DNA of 64,000 bases, from the NCBI GenBank assembly GCA_963555705.1, contig OY743184.1:27606639-27670638 (forward strand). The letters run 5' to 3'. This stretch comes from Ligustrum vulgare (lineage: Eukaryota > Streptophyta > Magnoliopsida > Lamiales > Oleaceae). The notes under the pieces were generated by a model. That model was not told the origin of the DNA. It saw only the letters and a list, made by a program, of their open reading frames with translations, and did not search any database. Shown here one piece after another: positions 35,207 through 46,663 of the stretch; the first letter of the stretch is position 1, and each line of letters opens with the position of its first letter. Made by a program: the position numbers and the translations under genes.

Positions 35207-35369
35207 TGTTGTAAATATTATCTTATATTAGTGAATGACAATTGTACTCCTGTAACCCTAGACATTATTACTTTGTATATCCCTATTCTCCCCTATATAT
35301 ATGTGGCTCTGGTTTATAATAAAGCACACAAGTTTATTGATGTCTCTATTATCTCTCTAGTTTATAACA
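35207..35369 (+). mobile_element. Host Copia 5' LTR
   Basis: 163 bp, TG..CA. Contains CCCTATATATATGTGG, a TATA-like motif, and AATAAAGCACACAAG near the end. Followed by ATTATCAGCACGATT, a primer-binding-site position found in this kind of Copia. About 85% identical to the 3' LTR, so the element is old. Confidence 0.88.
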
Positions 35370-35744
35370 CATTATCAGCACGATTCTCTTAAAAAATTAG
35401 TTAGAAGGTAATTTTTTTTATAATCATCTATCGTATGCACCAAAATTAATTTGGTGGCATATGAATTTTTTAATATATATTTTCGAATACTGATTTTTAT
35501 CACAGAATCAGCACACGTCTGCGAAAAAAATAGAATTTCAAAATTCAATTCTCTTGATCCAATGAATTCAATTGAAGTTTCAAAGTCAACCTTTGAATTC
35601 AATTCAATTTCAATTTGTGCAAATTTTGTCAGAATCCATATATGTCGAATTGATTATTTACATGCTTATAACATATTTATATGTGTTTAATTTATATATT
35701 ATGGTTGTTGTTGAATTTATTTTTACCTTTAAATTAATAGTTCA

Positions 35745-36051
35745 TTACGTTGTTGCTCCTAAAGTAGCGCAACTGTATAATTAATATTCCAGAAGAATAT
35801 TAATATGACCATCATAAATAATTTGTTGTTGCTCCAAAAGTAGCACAACATTATAATATTCCAAAAAGAATATTATTTGTTCCAGAAGAATATTGACCTA
35901 TTATTAAAGAAATAATAGAAAAATACAACATGTTCCTGAAGTAGCACAATAGTATATTAATATTCCAGAAGAATATTAATCATAAATTTTTCCATTACAA
36001 ATTTATTGACGTTGTTGTTTTATTGTGTTGTTGCTCAAAAAATAGCACAAC

Positions 36052-36084
<33 letters not shown>

Positions 36085-36110
36085 TAGAAGAATATTAATT
36101 ATAGATTTAT
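35745..36110. repeat. Hairpin array, left part
   Basis: Repeated short inverted repeats. Two kinds alternate: ATTAATATTC-CAGAA-GAATATTAAT (35780-35804, a perfect 10 bp stem) with variants at about 35853, 35955 and 36078, and GTTGCTCC..AAGTAGC.CAAC near 35750, 35828 and 36020. The array is cut at 36183 by the Gypsy insertion and resumes at 43076. Confidence 0.75.
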
Positions 36111-36183
36111 ATTAATTATAGATTTGTCAATTACAAGTATTATTGTTATTATTGATTTAAATTGATAATTTCATTACGTTGTT

Positions 36184-37064
36184 TGATGCAAACCACGTAG
36201 CAATTGTAGCTACGCAACCCACAAAATATTGAAATCGACCCAAGAACGCCAAGAAACCACGATTTATGGATCTAATTAAAATTAATTGAACCAAGCAACC
36301 AATACAATCACTGGGATATATTGACCTCTTGATCACAAGCAATAATAATTCTCACCGAGATTTGAACAAACAAGAATATCTCGCAAGTTCGGATTTTATT
36401 CAATGAAGAATAAGATTGTGAAAGCAAAATAGCTTCTCAATTATAATATCAAAGTTGTCTGTAAAATAATGAAAATTACATCCCTATAAATATGGTCAAA
36501 ACCTGATTAAAGAGTTTTAATTATATTAGGAAAGAAATACTTAAAAATAAGGAAATAAGTAAAAATCCTAAAATTATGGATATTGCCTTTTACGGCCGTG
36601 ACTAACTCCCTTACGGCCGTAACCTTGTTACTGATTCACACTTACGGTCGTGACAATATGACTTACGGCCGTAAGTCCAAAAACGTCCAAATTCCAGTTT
36701 TAAGCAGTGCCTTCATTACGGCCGTGATCCCCAGCTTCTATGGCCGTAATCCCAATTCCTCGCAATATGAATTTCAGCAGTGAGCTTGTTACGGCCGTGA
36801 GGAAATATATGTTACGGCCGTAACATTGAAATTTCACTATTTTCTTCGACGCATTGAATGATGTTGATCCACTCGTCGTTTTGGCTTGGTCCCAACATGG
36901 AACTTGCTTCTTTTGATGACACGAACATTGTTTTGGCCATTGTTTCTTGTACTAGCTTGTCCATTGCTTCATTGCCCCTCTTTGTTTGCAATTGAGTCAT
37001 CGGTCCCCCTTTGATCATCAACGGATCTTTGTGCGGGCTTGTATTCGTGGTCTGGATCACATCA
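36184..37064 (-). mobile_element. Gypsy 3' LTR
   Basis: 881 bp. Contains eight TTACGGCCGTAA-type palindromes at 36588-36826. The pol reading frame enters it and stops at 36812. Directly upstream on the minus strand (37078-37065) is GAAGAGGGAGGGGA, the polypurine tract that primes plus-strand synthesis. Confidence 0.95.
36588..36826. repeat. TACGGCCGTA palindrome cluster in LTR
   Basis: Eight spaced copies of TTACGGCCGT(A/G)A or one-base variants in 239 bp. The 5' LTR has seven (42620-42836), because a 21 bp unit lying between two copies is absent there. Outside the LTRs this motif is not seen in the window. Confidence 0.88.
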
Positions 37065-37590
37065 TCCCCTCCCTCTTCGAAAGGATTCGACCTCGAATCT
37101 GTACCTGCATCAAACGGAGATAGATCAGAAACATTAAATGAAGCCGAAATATTATACTCACCAGGAAGATCGAGTTTATAGGCATTGTTGTTGATCCTTT
37201 CAATCACTTGGAATGGACCATCCCCTCGCGGTTGTAACTTTGACTTGCGTTGTTCTGGAAACCGCTCCTTTCTCAAATGTACCCAATCACCGGGTTCAAA
37301 TATGACGCCCTTTCTTCATTTGTTAGCCTGCGAAGCATAATGTTCATTTTTCTTTTCAATCGCCAACCTCACCTTGTCGTGGAGTGATTTAACCATCTCA
37401 GCCTTTTTCTTTCCATCTAAACTACTTCGTTCATTCACAGGTAAATGAATTAAATCCAATGGTGTTAGCGGATTAAAAGCATAAACAATTTCAAATGGTG
37501 AACAAGAAGTAGTAGAATGTATAACCCTATTATATGCAAATTCAATAAATGGTAAACACTTTTCCCAATTTTTCAGATTTTTATTGATTA
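36812..37590 (-). pseudogene. Integrase C-terminus reading into the LTR
   Basis: The 3' end of pol. 37276-36812 is open: PRGDGPFQVIERINNNAYKL, NISASFNVSDLSPF and NPFEEGGDD, then KDPLMIKGGPMTQ, followed by a 60-residue tail coded inside the LTR. The frame of the upstream integrase core is lost by a shift near 37590 and a further break near 37310. Running through the polypurine tract and about 250 nt into the LTR is typical of CRM-type chromoviruses, which supports that placement, though I cannot see a classical chromodomain. Confidence 0.85.
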
Positions 37591-39260
37591 TGGTGCAATA
37601 ATTGAATCATTGTCCTATTTACTACCTCGGTCTGTGGGTGATAAGTTGTAGAAAAAAGTAGTTTTGTTCCTAGTTTGTTCCACAAGACTCTCCAAAAATG
37701 TCTAAGGAATTTAACATCCATATCCGAGACTATACTCTTAGGAACCCCATGTAAGCGCACGACTTCCCTAAAGAAAATATCAGCTATGTTGGTAGCATCA
37801 TCAGTTTTATGGCATGGTATGAAATGTGCCATTTTACTAAAGCGGTCTACCACCACAAAAATCGAGTCTCTGCCCTTCTTAGTCCTAGGTAATCCAAAAA
37901 CAAAATCCATAGAGATATCGACCCAAGGTTCATTAGGGACGGGTAAAGGCATATATAATCCATGAGGTTTAATCCTAGATTTTGCATTCTTGCAAGTAAG
38001 GTATCTACTACAAACCCAAACCACATCAATCTTCATCTTAGGCCAATAGAAATGTTCACTTAGGATTTCAATGGTCTTTTTAATTCCAAAATGACCCATT
38101 AGACCTCCACTATGGGCCTCTCTCACAAGTAACTCCCTCATTGAACACCTAGGGACACACAATTTATTTTCTCGGAATAAATAATCATCATGTTTAAAAA
38201 ACTTATCCACAGCCCCTTTACCACATGAATCATAAATACTAGAAAAGTCCGGATCATTAGCATACATGTCCTTAACGTATTCAAACCCAAGCAATTTAGA
38301 ATGCAAAGAAGTTAAAATAATATACCTTCGAGACAATGCATTTGCCACCAAATTTTCCTTACCTTGTTTGTACCGGATGACATAGGGAAAGGTTTCGATG
38401 AACTCTACCCATCTTGCATGTCTCTTACTCAGCTTAGCTTGACCCCTCAAATGTTTCAAGGACTCATGATCGGTGTGAATCACGAACTCCCGTGGCCACA
38501 AGTAATGTTGCCATGTCTCCAAAGCGCGCACTAGTGAGTATAACTCCTTGTCATATGTGGAATAATTAAGAGCAGCCCTCTTTAGCTTTTTGCTAAAATA
38601 GGCTATTGGCCTTCGATCCTGCATTAAAACAGCTCCAATGCCTAGCCCTGAGGCATCACATTCAATCTCAAAAGCCTTGTCAAAGTTAGGAAGTGATAAA
38701 ACCGGTGCTTCACACAAAATATTTTTAATAGTCTCAAATGCATGCTCCTGTTCTACTCCCCATTTAAACCCTACACTCTTTTTGACAATTTCTGTGAGTG
38801 GTGCAGCAATTGTGCTAAGATCCTTAACAAAACGCCCATAAAAACTAGCCAACCCATGAAAACTTCTAACCTCAGTTATGCTTTTAGGTGTTGACCATTC
38901 TTTAATAGCTTTGACTTTCTCTTCATCTACTTCTATTCCTTTAGCACTAACCACATAGCCAAGAAACACAACTTTCTCCATGCAAAAATTACACTTTTTA
39001 AAATTAGCAAAAAGTTGCTCTTGCCTCAAAACCACAAGCACACACCTAACATGCTCCACATGTTCATTCAAAGTTTTACTATATATCAAGATATCATCGA
39101 AGTAAACTACAACGAATTTACCTATAAATGCACGTAAAACATGATTCATTAAACGCATAAACGTGCTAGTTGCATTAGTAAGTCCAAACGGCATAACTAA
39201 CCATTCATATAAGCCATATTTAGTTTTAAAAGCAGTTTTCCACTCATCTCCTTCCTTCAT
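37581..39260 (-). pseudogene. Gypsy reverse transcriptase-RNase H-integrase
   Basis: Open over 559 codons. Reverse transcriptase motifs: [10 protein letters not shown] and the catalytic YFDD. RNase [41 protein letters not shown] and VANALSRR. Integrase: zinc-binding HHCC ([12 protein letters not shown] ... [12 protein letters not shown]), then catalytic Asp in WVDISMDFV and Asp in IVSDMD, and the conserved [15 protein letters not shown] region. It is separated from the N-terminal reverse transcriptase piece by a frameshift at about 39285. Confidence 0.93.
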
Positions 39261-39673
39261 TCTAATTTGATGATAACCACTCTTAAGATCAATTTACTAA
39301 ATATGCTAGAGCCATGCAATTCATCCAACATATTATCTAACCTAGGAATAGGATGACGATACTTTACCGTTATGTTGTTGATGGCTCTACAATCAACACA
39401 CATTCTCCAAGTCCCGTCCTTCTTTGGTACAAGTAACACAGGTACGGCACATGGACTCATACTCTCCCTTATGTACCCCTTGCTCATCAACTCCTCCAAT
39501 TGCTTTTGAAGCTCCTTCGTCTCCTCGGGATTACTCCTATAAGTGGGACGGTTTGGAATGACTGGTCCAGGTACAAAATCAATCTGATGCTCAATACCTC
39601 GAATGGGTGGCAACCCACTAGGTATATCCTCCGGAAATACATCGTCAAATTCCTGCAAGAGAGAAATAGCCAA
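39257..39673 (-). pseudogene. Gypsy reverse transcriptase, N-terminal part
   Basis: Reads LLQEFDDVFPEDIPSGLPP, IDFVPG, GYIRESMSPCAVP, LLVPKKDGTWRMCVDCRAIN and KYRHPIPRLDNMLDEL. The next conserved stretch (FSKIDL.SGYHQIR) is broken: after IFSK a frameshift changes it to LILRVV. It lies 5' of the main pol frame and belongs to the same ancestral protein. Confidence 0.92.
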
Positions 39674-39792
39674 ACTAGGGAGGGGTTTGTTAGCTTCATC
39701 AAGGGCAAGGAATTACTCCTTGTACAATAAAATGACCATTGGTCGATTTTCCAAGAAAGCCTTCTTGATTTCACTACTTTTGGCATAGAAGC

Positions 39793-40854
39793 TCACTCTT
39801 GGTTTTTCTTTTCTGGCACTCTTCGCTCCCACTCCTTTTTCTGAGGTATGTACCCAACACTCTTTTTTTCTCTCGCCTCTCCTTTTTCTGGAGTCGTGGC
39901 TCCAACCCTCTTTTCCTCTCCTTTTTCTGAGGTCGTGGCCTCAACTCTCTTTTTCTCAATATTCCTCACCTTTTGTTCTTCATCATTTTTCAATTTAACT
40001 TGATCTGCATAAACTTGTGATGGTGTCAATGGTGTAAGTGTAATTTTTCTCCCATCCTTGGTAAAACTATATCTATTTTTATACCTATCATGTGTCACCT
40101 TCCTATCATACTGTCAAGGCCTACCCAACAAAATGTGCCCGGCTTGCATAGGAACCACATCACACATCACTTCATCCATATAGCTACCAATCGAAAAATT
40201 TACTAACACCCTCCTATTCACCTTAATTTCACCACTATCATTTAACCACTGAAGTCTATAAGGTGATGGATGCTTTAACAATGGTAACCCTAATTTCTCA
40301 ATTAGTGTGGTACTAGCAACATTTGTACAACTACCACCATCAATAATCATACTACATACCTTTTCTTGGATGCGACACCGTGTATGAAATATGTTCTCCC
40401 TCTGTTGCTCCACGTCATCCACGTTGACTTTAGCACTAAGGGCTCGCCTCGCTACTAATAACCTCCCATGCTCTTCGGATAACAATTCCTCATTATCACT
40501 AGCTTCCTCCAAAGCGGGCATGTCGCTGTAGTCTTCCTCATCGCTGCCACTTTCCCAAGCCCCCTCTGCTCGCAAGGTAATAACACGCCTATTAGGGCAT
40601 TGAGAAGCCACATGTCCTCTTCCCAAGCATTTGAAGCATTGGATATCTCTACTCCTAGATGGTTGAGACTCCCCTTTGGGTGAAAATTTGTTAACGGACT
40701 CCTCCTTTCCCTTGGGTACTTCAAACTTTCCTTTTGGTGCCTCAAACTTCCCTTTAGAAACAGCCCAATCGCCTTTATTTTCCCACTTCGGCTTCCAAGA
40801 TGGATTAGAACCCGAAGAACCCGACTGATACTTAGCTGTCCCTTTTCTCTTCAA
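39793..40854 (-). pseudogene. Gypsy nucleocapsid and protease region
   Basis: 40854-40114 continues the gag frame after a stop. It holds repeated KGKFE(A/V)PKG, the CCHC knuckle CFKCLGRGHVASQC and the protease motif MIIDGGSCTNVAS, then ends at HILLGRP with a TGA where a TGG (Trp) is usual. 40098-39793 goes on with a Lys/Glu-rich linker containing repeats of KKR.(E/G)ATT.EKGE before the reverse transcriptase. Confidence 0.9.
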
Positions 40855-41646
40855 TTATTTCTCCACTTTCATGGCCATATGTAGCATATCTTCTAACTCC
40901 ACATAGTGTTGCAATTCGACCATATTTGCTATATCTCTATTCATCCCATTTAAGAAACGGGCCATAGTGGCCTCTTCATCCTCCTTTACATTGGCTCTAA
41001 GCATTAACATCTCCATCTCCTTATGATAATCCTCGACACTCTTAGAACCTTGGTAAAGACTTTGCAGTTTTTGATGAAGTTCCCTATGGTAATGACTAGG
41101 AACAAACCTCTTCCTCATGACAGCCTTTAATTCACCCCATGTACTAATAGGTCTCTCACGATTTCGCCTCCTAGAGGTTGCTAATTGATCCCACCAAGTA
41201 AGTGCATAATCAGTGAATTCAAGGACTGCAACCTTAACCTTTTTCTCCTCCGTATAGCTGTAGCAATCGATTATCAACTCAATCCTTTTCTCCCACTCTA
41301 AATATTGTTCCGGATCACTCCGACCCTTAAAGGAAGGAATAGTTGTTTTGATATTACCCATGCCACGATCTTGTTGATCCCCAACATCCTCTCTACCTCG
41401 TCGTTCATGCCTAACATCTCTATCCATAAGTGCCCCATCATCATATCCATCAAATTCATCTTCTTCCTCTGTCTCTATCCTATGACCACGCCCCACTTGT
41501 CTCCCCACATTGGGCGCTTCCCTAGGCCGCTCTAACCTTTCAATCCTGCTTGACATAGCCCCAAGCATTTTCTCAAAGCGTTGTGCCAATTCTTCCACCA
41601 TGTTGACTTGATCGTCGTTCTTTGCTGTAGTAGAATTTTTCGACAT
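40855..41646 (-). CDS. Gypsy gag (capsid) reading frame
   Basis: 264 codons from ATG at 41646 to a TAA at 40855. Contains a coiled N-terminal part with LERPREAPN, an acidic stretch (ETEEEDEFDGYDD), and the retrotransposon gag domain (IPSFKGRSDPEQYLEWEKRI, LTWWDQL, MRKRFVPSHYHRELHQKLQ, YHKEMEMLMLRA). It forms the particle coat in intact relatives. In the family, gag normally runs on to the zinc knuckle; here the TAA separates them. Confidence 0.88.
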   Translation of the reverse strand: MSKNSTTAKNDDQVNMVEELAQRFEKMLGAMSSRIERLERPREAPNVGRQVGRGHRIETEEEDEFDGYDDGALMDRDVRHERRGREDVGDQQDRGMGNIKTTIPSFKGRSDPEQYLEWEKRIELIIDCYSYTEEKKVKVAVLEFTDYALTWWDQLATSRRRNRERPISTWGELKAVMRKRFVPSHYHRELHQKLQSLYQGSKSVEDYHKEMEMLMLRANVKEDEEATMARFLNGMNRDIANMVELQHYVELEDMLHMAMKVEK

Positions 41647-42201
41647 CCTAAACTAAGTAATCTACGCCTCACATGTATTTTGCTCGTGTATCACTCAATT
41701 TTTGGTTTTTACCCTCTATTGATCTCACCTCTCTGCCTTTTTCCACTCAATGGCTTTCACCTCAATTCCTTCAAAGAACGAACCCGAACTCAAACAAGTT
41801 TAAGCTCGAATGATTCAAATCATGTATGAGTGAGAATTTATGAATGTGTTGGAAAACTCGAAGAAGACCTTTAGAGAATGGAATTTGACTCTATATAGGA
41901 CTTGATACTTTTATGGGAAATGAGATTGTTTTAAAAAAGTATTTCTTAAAATCAAATAACTTTTTCTTTTGCTGTTGAAATTTTCGTTTTTTTTTAATTT
42001 CTCGAAAATTCAACTATGAGAATAACGAAACAAACGAAATTTAATTTGGATAACAAACGAAGGAAATAACGACTATTGAATTTTTTTATTTTTATTTTTG
42101 ACACTTTTTGGATTAAAGACTCAAGAACTAGAAGAACACAAAGAACAAGATTAAAGAAGACTCAAGAAAACAAAGATATAACATTGATTTTTGGAGCCTA
42201 A

Positions 42202-42213
42202 GCTCTGATACCA
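42202..42213 (-). other. Gypsy primer binding site
   Basis: On minus, TGGTATCAGAGC starts 2 nt after the LTR end; complementary to the 3' end of initiator tRNA-Met. The 550 nt leader from here to gag has no long frame. Confidence 0.9.
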
Positions 42214-42215
42214 AA

Positions 42216-43075
42216 TGATGCAAACCACGTAGCAATTGTAGCTACGCAACCCACAAAATATTGAAATCGACCCAAGAATGCCAAGAAACCATGATTTATG
42301 GATCCAATTAAAATTAATTGAACCAAGCAACCAATACAATCACTGGGATATATTGACCTCTTGATCACAAGCAATAATAATTCTCACCGAGATTTGAACA
42401 AACAAGAATATCTCGCAAGTTCGGATTTTATTCAATGAAGAATAAGATTGTGAAAGCAAAATAGTCTCTCAATTATAATATCAAAGTTGTCTGTAAAATA
42501 ATGAAAATTACATCCCTATAAATATGGTCAAAACCTGACTAAAGAGTTTTAATTATATTAGGAAAGAAATACCTAAAAATAAGGAAATAAGTAAAAATCC
42601 TAAAATTATGGATATTGCCTTTTACGGCCGTAACCTTGTTACTGATTCACACTTACGGCCGTGACAATATGACTTACGGCTGTAAGTCCAAAAACGTCCA
42701 AATTCCAGTTTTAAGCAGTGCCTTCATTACGGCCGTGATCCCCAGCTTTTATGGCCGTAATCCCAATTCCTCGCAATATGAATTTCTGCAGTGAGCTTGT
42801 TACGGCCGTGAGGAAATATATGTTACGGCCGTAACATTGAAATTTCACTATTTTCTTCGACGCATTGAATGATGTTGATCCACTCGTCGTTTTGACTTGG
42901 TCCCAACATGGAACTTGGTTCTTTTGATGACACAAACATTGTTTTGGCCATTGTTTCTTGTACTAGCTTGTCCATTGCTTCATTGGCCCTCTTTGTTTGC
43001 AATTGAGTCATCGGTCCCCCTTTGATCATCAACGGATCTTTGTGCGGGTTTGTATTCGTGGTCTGGATCACATCA
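42216..43075 (-). mobile_element. Gypsy 5' LTR
   Basis: 860 bp, direct repeat of 36184-37064. It contains an untranslated copy of the pol tail (43098-42823), seven TACGGCCGTA palindromes and the outer target duplication TTGTT at 43076. Confidence 0.95.
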
Positions 43076-43080
43076 TTGTT

Positions 43081-44790
43081 ACTCCTGAAGTAGCACAACG
43101 GATAATTAATATTCCAGAAAAATATTAGCCATATAGTTGTCTATTATAAATAATTTGTTATTACTCCTGAAGTAGCAAAATATTATAATTAATATTCTAG
43201 AAGAATATTATTTGCTCATGAATGGCATAAATTATAATTTTCAATATTTCAGAGAATATTGATTTATTATTTTTTTGAAGAATCGAAATAAGTTCGTTAG
43301 CGGAATAAGACATATCTTGTTCCAACACATTAATTTTCATTCTAAAATGTACTGAAAATTTGTCATTGTCTCTTTTTGCCAATATCAATTATATTTGTAT
43401 ATACCATTTGTAACGCACAAGATTAGCCTAAATTCTTGGAATCAAAATCAGTAAAGATTGGATAACCACATTCACAGTTTATTTGTAGTATACCTCTTTG
43501 TTTATGTTAATCCAATATTCTTGTAATCTTTAGATTTTATCTTTGACTTGTAACCCAAGTAATAATGTATATATAAGATTATTTGCTCGTGAAAAGCATT
43601 ATATTACAATTTCAATATTCCAAAATAATATTGACTCAATGCTCCTGAATAATTTGAAATATGTTTTAAACGAATATGGTGTTGGTGTTGGTGTTTTTGA
43701 AGAAACACAACCTACGTTAGATAAATATTCCAGAAGAATATTTTATCGTCACTCGTGTAAAGCACAAATATTGTTAGTTCGAAAGGTATAATGAATAATT
43801 AATATCAATATTGCAGAAGAATGTTGACTTATTATTCTTGAAGAATCGCAATTATAGAAATATAATTATTCCAGAAAAATAATTTTTTTTTTGTGCTCCT
43901 AACTAGCACAATAGATATTAATTATTGTTATAATTGAATGAGACTCAAATCAATATTCCAAAAGAATATTGCATTATTACTACATTTTAATATTCTAGAA
44001 GAATATTATTCTATTGCTCATATGGTAAATATTGCATTCTTTTTGTCAAAGAAATCCGAAATTATTAATAATCTAGAAGATTATTATAATATAGAATAAT
44101 ATATTGTTGTGATGATTCCTGAAGAATCATAATTTTATCTCATATGAAATATTATAACGGAATATAATTTGCTCTTGAATAGCCCAATATTATGAGATAT
44201 GTTATTAATTTGATATCCTGGGATAAAATTTTGTTGTTACTCCTGAAGATTAATAACTTTATTTTATGATACATATTCAATTTATTATGTTACTTGTTCA
44301 CGAATAATATAGTTTCTTTTTTTGCTCAAAGTAAAAGTTTGTATTCTAATAACTTTGAATTTTCATAGAAAGTGGTATAATTATTCGATCTTATCATATT
44401 GTTTTGATTATACCAACTTACAATAAACATTTGTTTGAATGTATGCTTTACATTCAATAATATAGTGCAATATTTCAGAAGAATATTGTATTACTATTCT
44501 AGAAAAAGAAACAATCTAAATCAATGCTTCAGAAGAATATTGATCTAAATCGATATTCCTGCAGAATATTGCACATTAGAAATTTCTCATTTAAGTTATC
44601 TAATAAAATATTCTAGAAGAATATTACGTTTTTGCTCTTGAAGAAGAAAAATCTCATTTTACATTGAATCAAGTTTAATATGTTGTTATTCCCGAGGAAG
44701 CATAACAATTATAAAATAATATTAATTGCTCTTGTAAGAGCGTGATATTACAATTTCAATATTTCAGAAGAATATTGACATATTGCTTTT
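43081..44790. repeat. Hairpin array, right part
   Basis: Continuation of the array at 35745-36110. Clear hairpins with a 5 nt loop of the type (C/T)(A/T)GAA: near 43104, 43190, 43722, 43947, 43992, 44068 (TAATAATC-TAGAA-GATTATTA), 44112 (ATGATTC-CTGAA-GAATCAT), 44464, 44553, 44608 and 44755. Between them are TGCTCCTGAAGTAGCA-type hairpins (43085, 43150 and others). Stem sequences differ but pairing is kept. Confidence 0.75.
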
Positions 44791-46658
44791 GAATGAGAAA
44801 TAAAAACTTGCCTTCAAAGTATCATATGTTTCGAAGAATACATCATTTGAGTTCATGTTTATCCCTGAAGGAAAATATATAATTAATGTCATAAGGACAT
44901 TGATTTTGTTTGACTACTTGAATGATATATGATTATATAATGTTTAATCATTGAATTATATCTTATATTGAACCAGAAGTTCAATTTGCTTTTATTATTT
45001 GGCATGACCAGTTGGACCATCACTGGATCAATAATGATGCGAAATTAAAAATGGATACTCAATGAAGAACCAGAAGATTCGTCAATTAAATCATATATGA
45101 TGTTTGTTCTCTTTCATGAAATTTCTTGACCATCACTAGCTAAAACAGGGATTAAATTCCCTATATTTATGAAAATAATTAGGGTGATAAATGGAGCTCC
45201 ATCATTCACCAGGTTGATCATCTAAATATTATTTGTATCTAATAAATTTGATACATTTACTAGATGATTGCATGGTGTTCACAATCTGAAGTTTGCTAAA
45301 TTATTGCTCAAATTTTAAATTATGAACATAATCTTCAGATTATATAATCAAGAATGTGTCTTGACAATGCTAGTGGACATGAATCTCAACATTTTAATAA
45401 GTGTTAGTCGGGATGCCGATAAATGGTTTAACATTTTTACTTGTTAAATGCCTCCAATTAATTTAGCTGAGAACAAAATATTTCCCTTTTTGTTTAAGAA
45501 ATTCTATTATGCATCATGCCAACGTCATAGTTCTACCTGTTATAATTGACTTATGGTTAGAGCCTAATTTTTCCATCTAATTTTTTTAATAGTGTAATTG
45601 ATCCACCACAATGCACTGAAATGGAAAATAAATAATGTTGAGAACAATGCATGGTCTGAACATATATCCCAAATAGGCGATATTTTACAACGCCGAAAAA
45701 ATGATTCTCAATTTGATGGACAATTTTCTTAACATTAGAGGGAAGATTAGTAGCTTAAAATCATACACATGCATCATATTATGCTATATTTATATCCTCG
45801 CAATTGGTAATACGAACCAAAAGTTCGATTGAAAATATGAACGAAATGTTCAAAGATAGCATAAGTACAAGATGCAATATCTATAAGAGGTTGATAAAAT
45901 CTCATATATTAGCTACAGATGCTCTATCTCATATTGATATATAACACGTCTGAAGCGTAGCGATATCTTATTCGAATAAAGATTCCAAAATAAATAAAAA
46001 TAGAGCAAATGATTATGATCGTCTTATTGAGGAGGCATATAATAGTGAGAGAGTATTATTGACATAATTAGTTGTAAATCTCCAGAAGAGGTTCAAGTCA
46101 ACTACTTGAAATATTGAAAAATTGAGATATCTATAGTTAGGTCTTCTAGGGAAAGAAATCGAATTGAGATGATAATTATGTTGACACACTTTATAAAGCA
46201 CTTATGCAAAAAAAATTGCGAAGCTAGTCGCATCATAATACGAATGATAGTGAGGATAATAAAAGAAAATATGTCGAAGAAAATCGGCATAAAAATAGTT
46301 GGCAAAAGTATGCATTCAGGCTAAATTAAACTTATTACAAAACCTGGAATTTTGGGACTTGAAGTCCAAACACTTAAAAGTGTAAAGTTAGTAAAATACT
46401 TATAGGTATAGTCGTAATACACGACTTGTTGCGTAACGAATGTTTCAAAGATCTGGCACAGATACAATATTTTATTTGCCTAAAAAATGCATAATAAGTG
46501 TCAATAAATATATAATCATTAGAAATGTAAATACTGAAAGATGATTGACTCTAATTACTAGCTTGCACTATTTGATGTACCAATGAGTGATATCAAAATG
46601 TATGATCATCAACTCGGTACGTTGGGAGTATTCTTTAAAGTACTAATGATTGAGATTA
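44791..46658 (+). pseudogene. Host Copia pol remnants
   Basis: Very decayed. Around 45340-45590 the plus strand can be read in mixed frames as Copia integrase: LDNASGHESQHFN, then LRTKYFPF and SIMHHAN, in the order expected for LDNAGEF, MRTKLP and ILHAA of the Ale/Retrofit type. Elsewhere only stops and short frames. No intact domain. Confidence 0.55.
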
Positions 46659-46663
46659 AAAAG

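Larger units (their letters stand above)
36184..43075 (-). mobile_element. Complete-length Gypsy chromovirus, defective
   Basis: A 6,892 bp element on the minus strand. LTRs are 36184-37064 (3', 881 bp) and 42216-43075 (5', 860 bp), both TGATGCAAACC...CACATCA, with a 5 bp duplication TTGTT (36179-36183 and 43076-43080). The LTRs differ by about 15 substitutions and one 21 bp indel, roughly 98% identity, so the insertion is young compared with its host Copia. Order on minus: PBS, gag, protease, reverse transcriptase, RNase H, integrase. Two stops and at least two frameshifts make this copy non-autonomous. Confidence 0.95.

Noticed and set aside
35745..36110. CRISPR-like repeats in the Copia leader
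   Set aside because: Spacing is irregular, stems vary with compensation, and the units lie between Copia LTR and pol.
40855..41646. A host gene for a gag-like protein
   Set aside because: It sits between Gypsy LTRs, beside pol on the same strand, so it is element gag and not domesticated.
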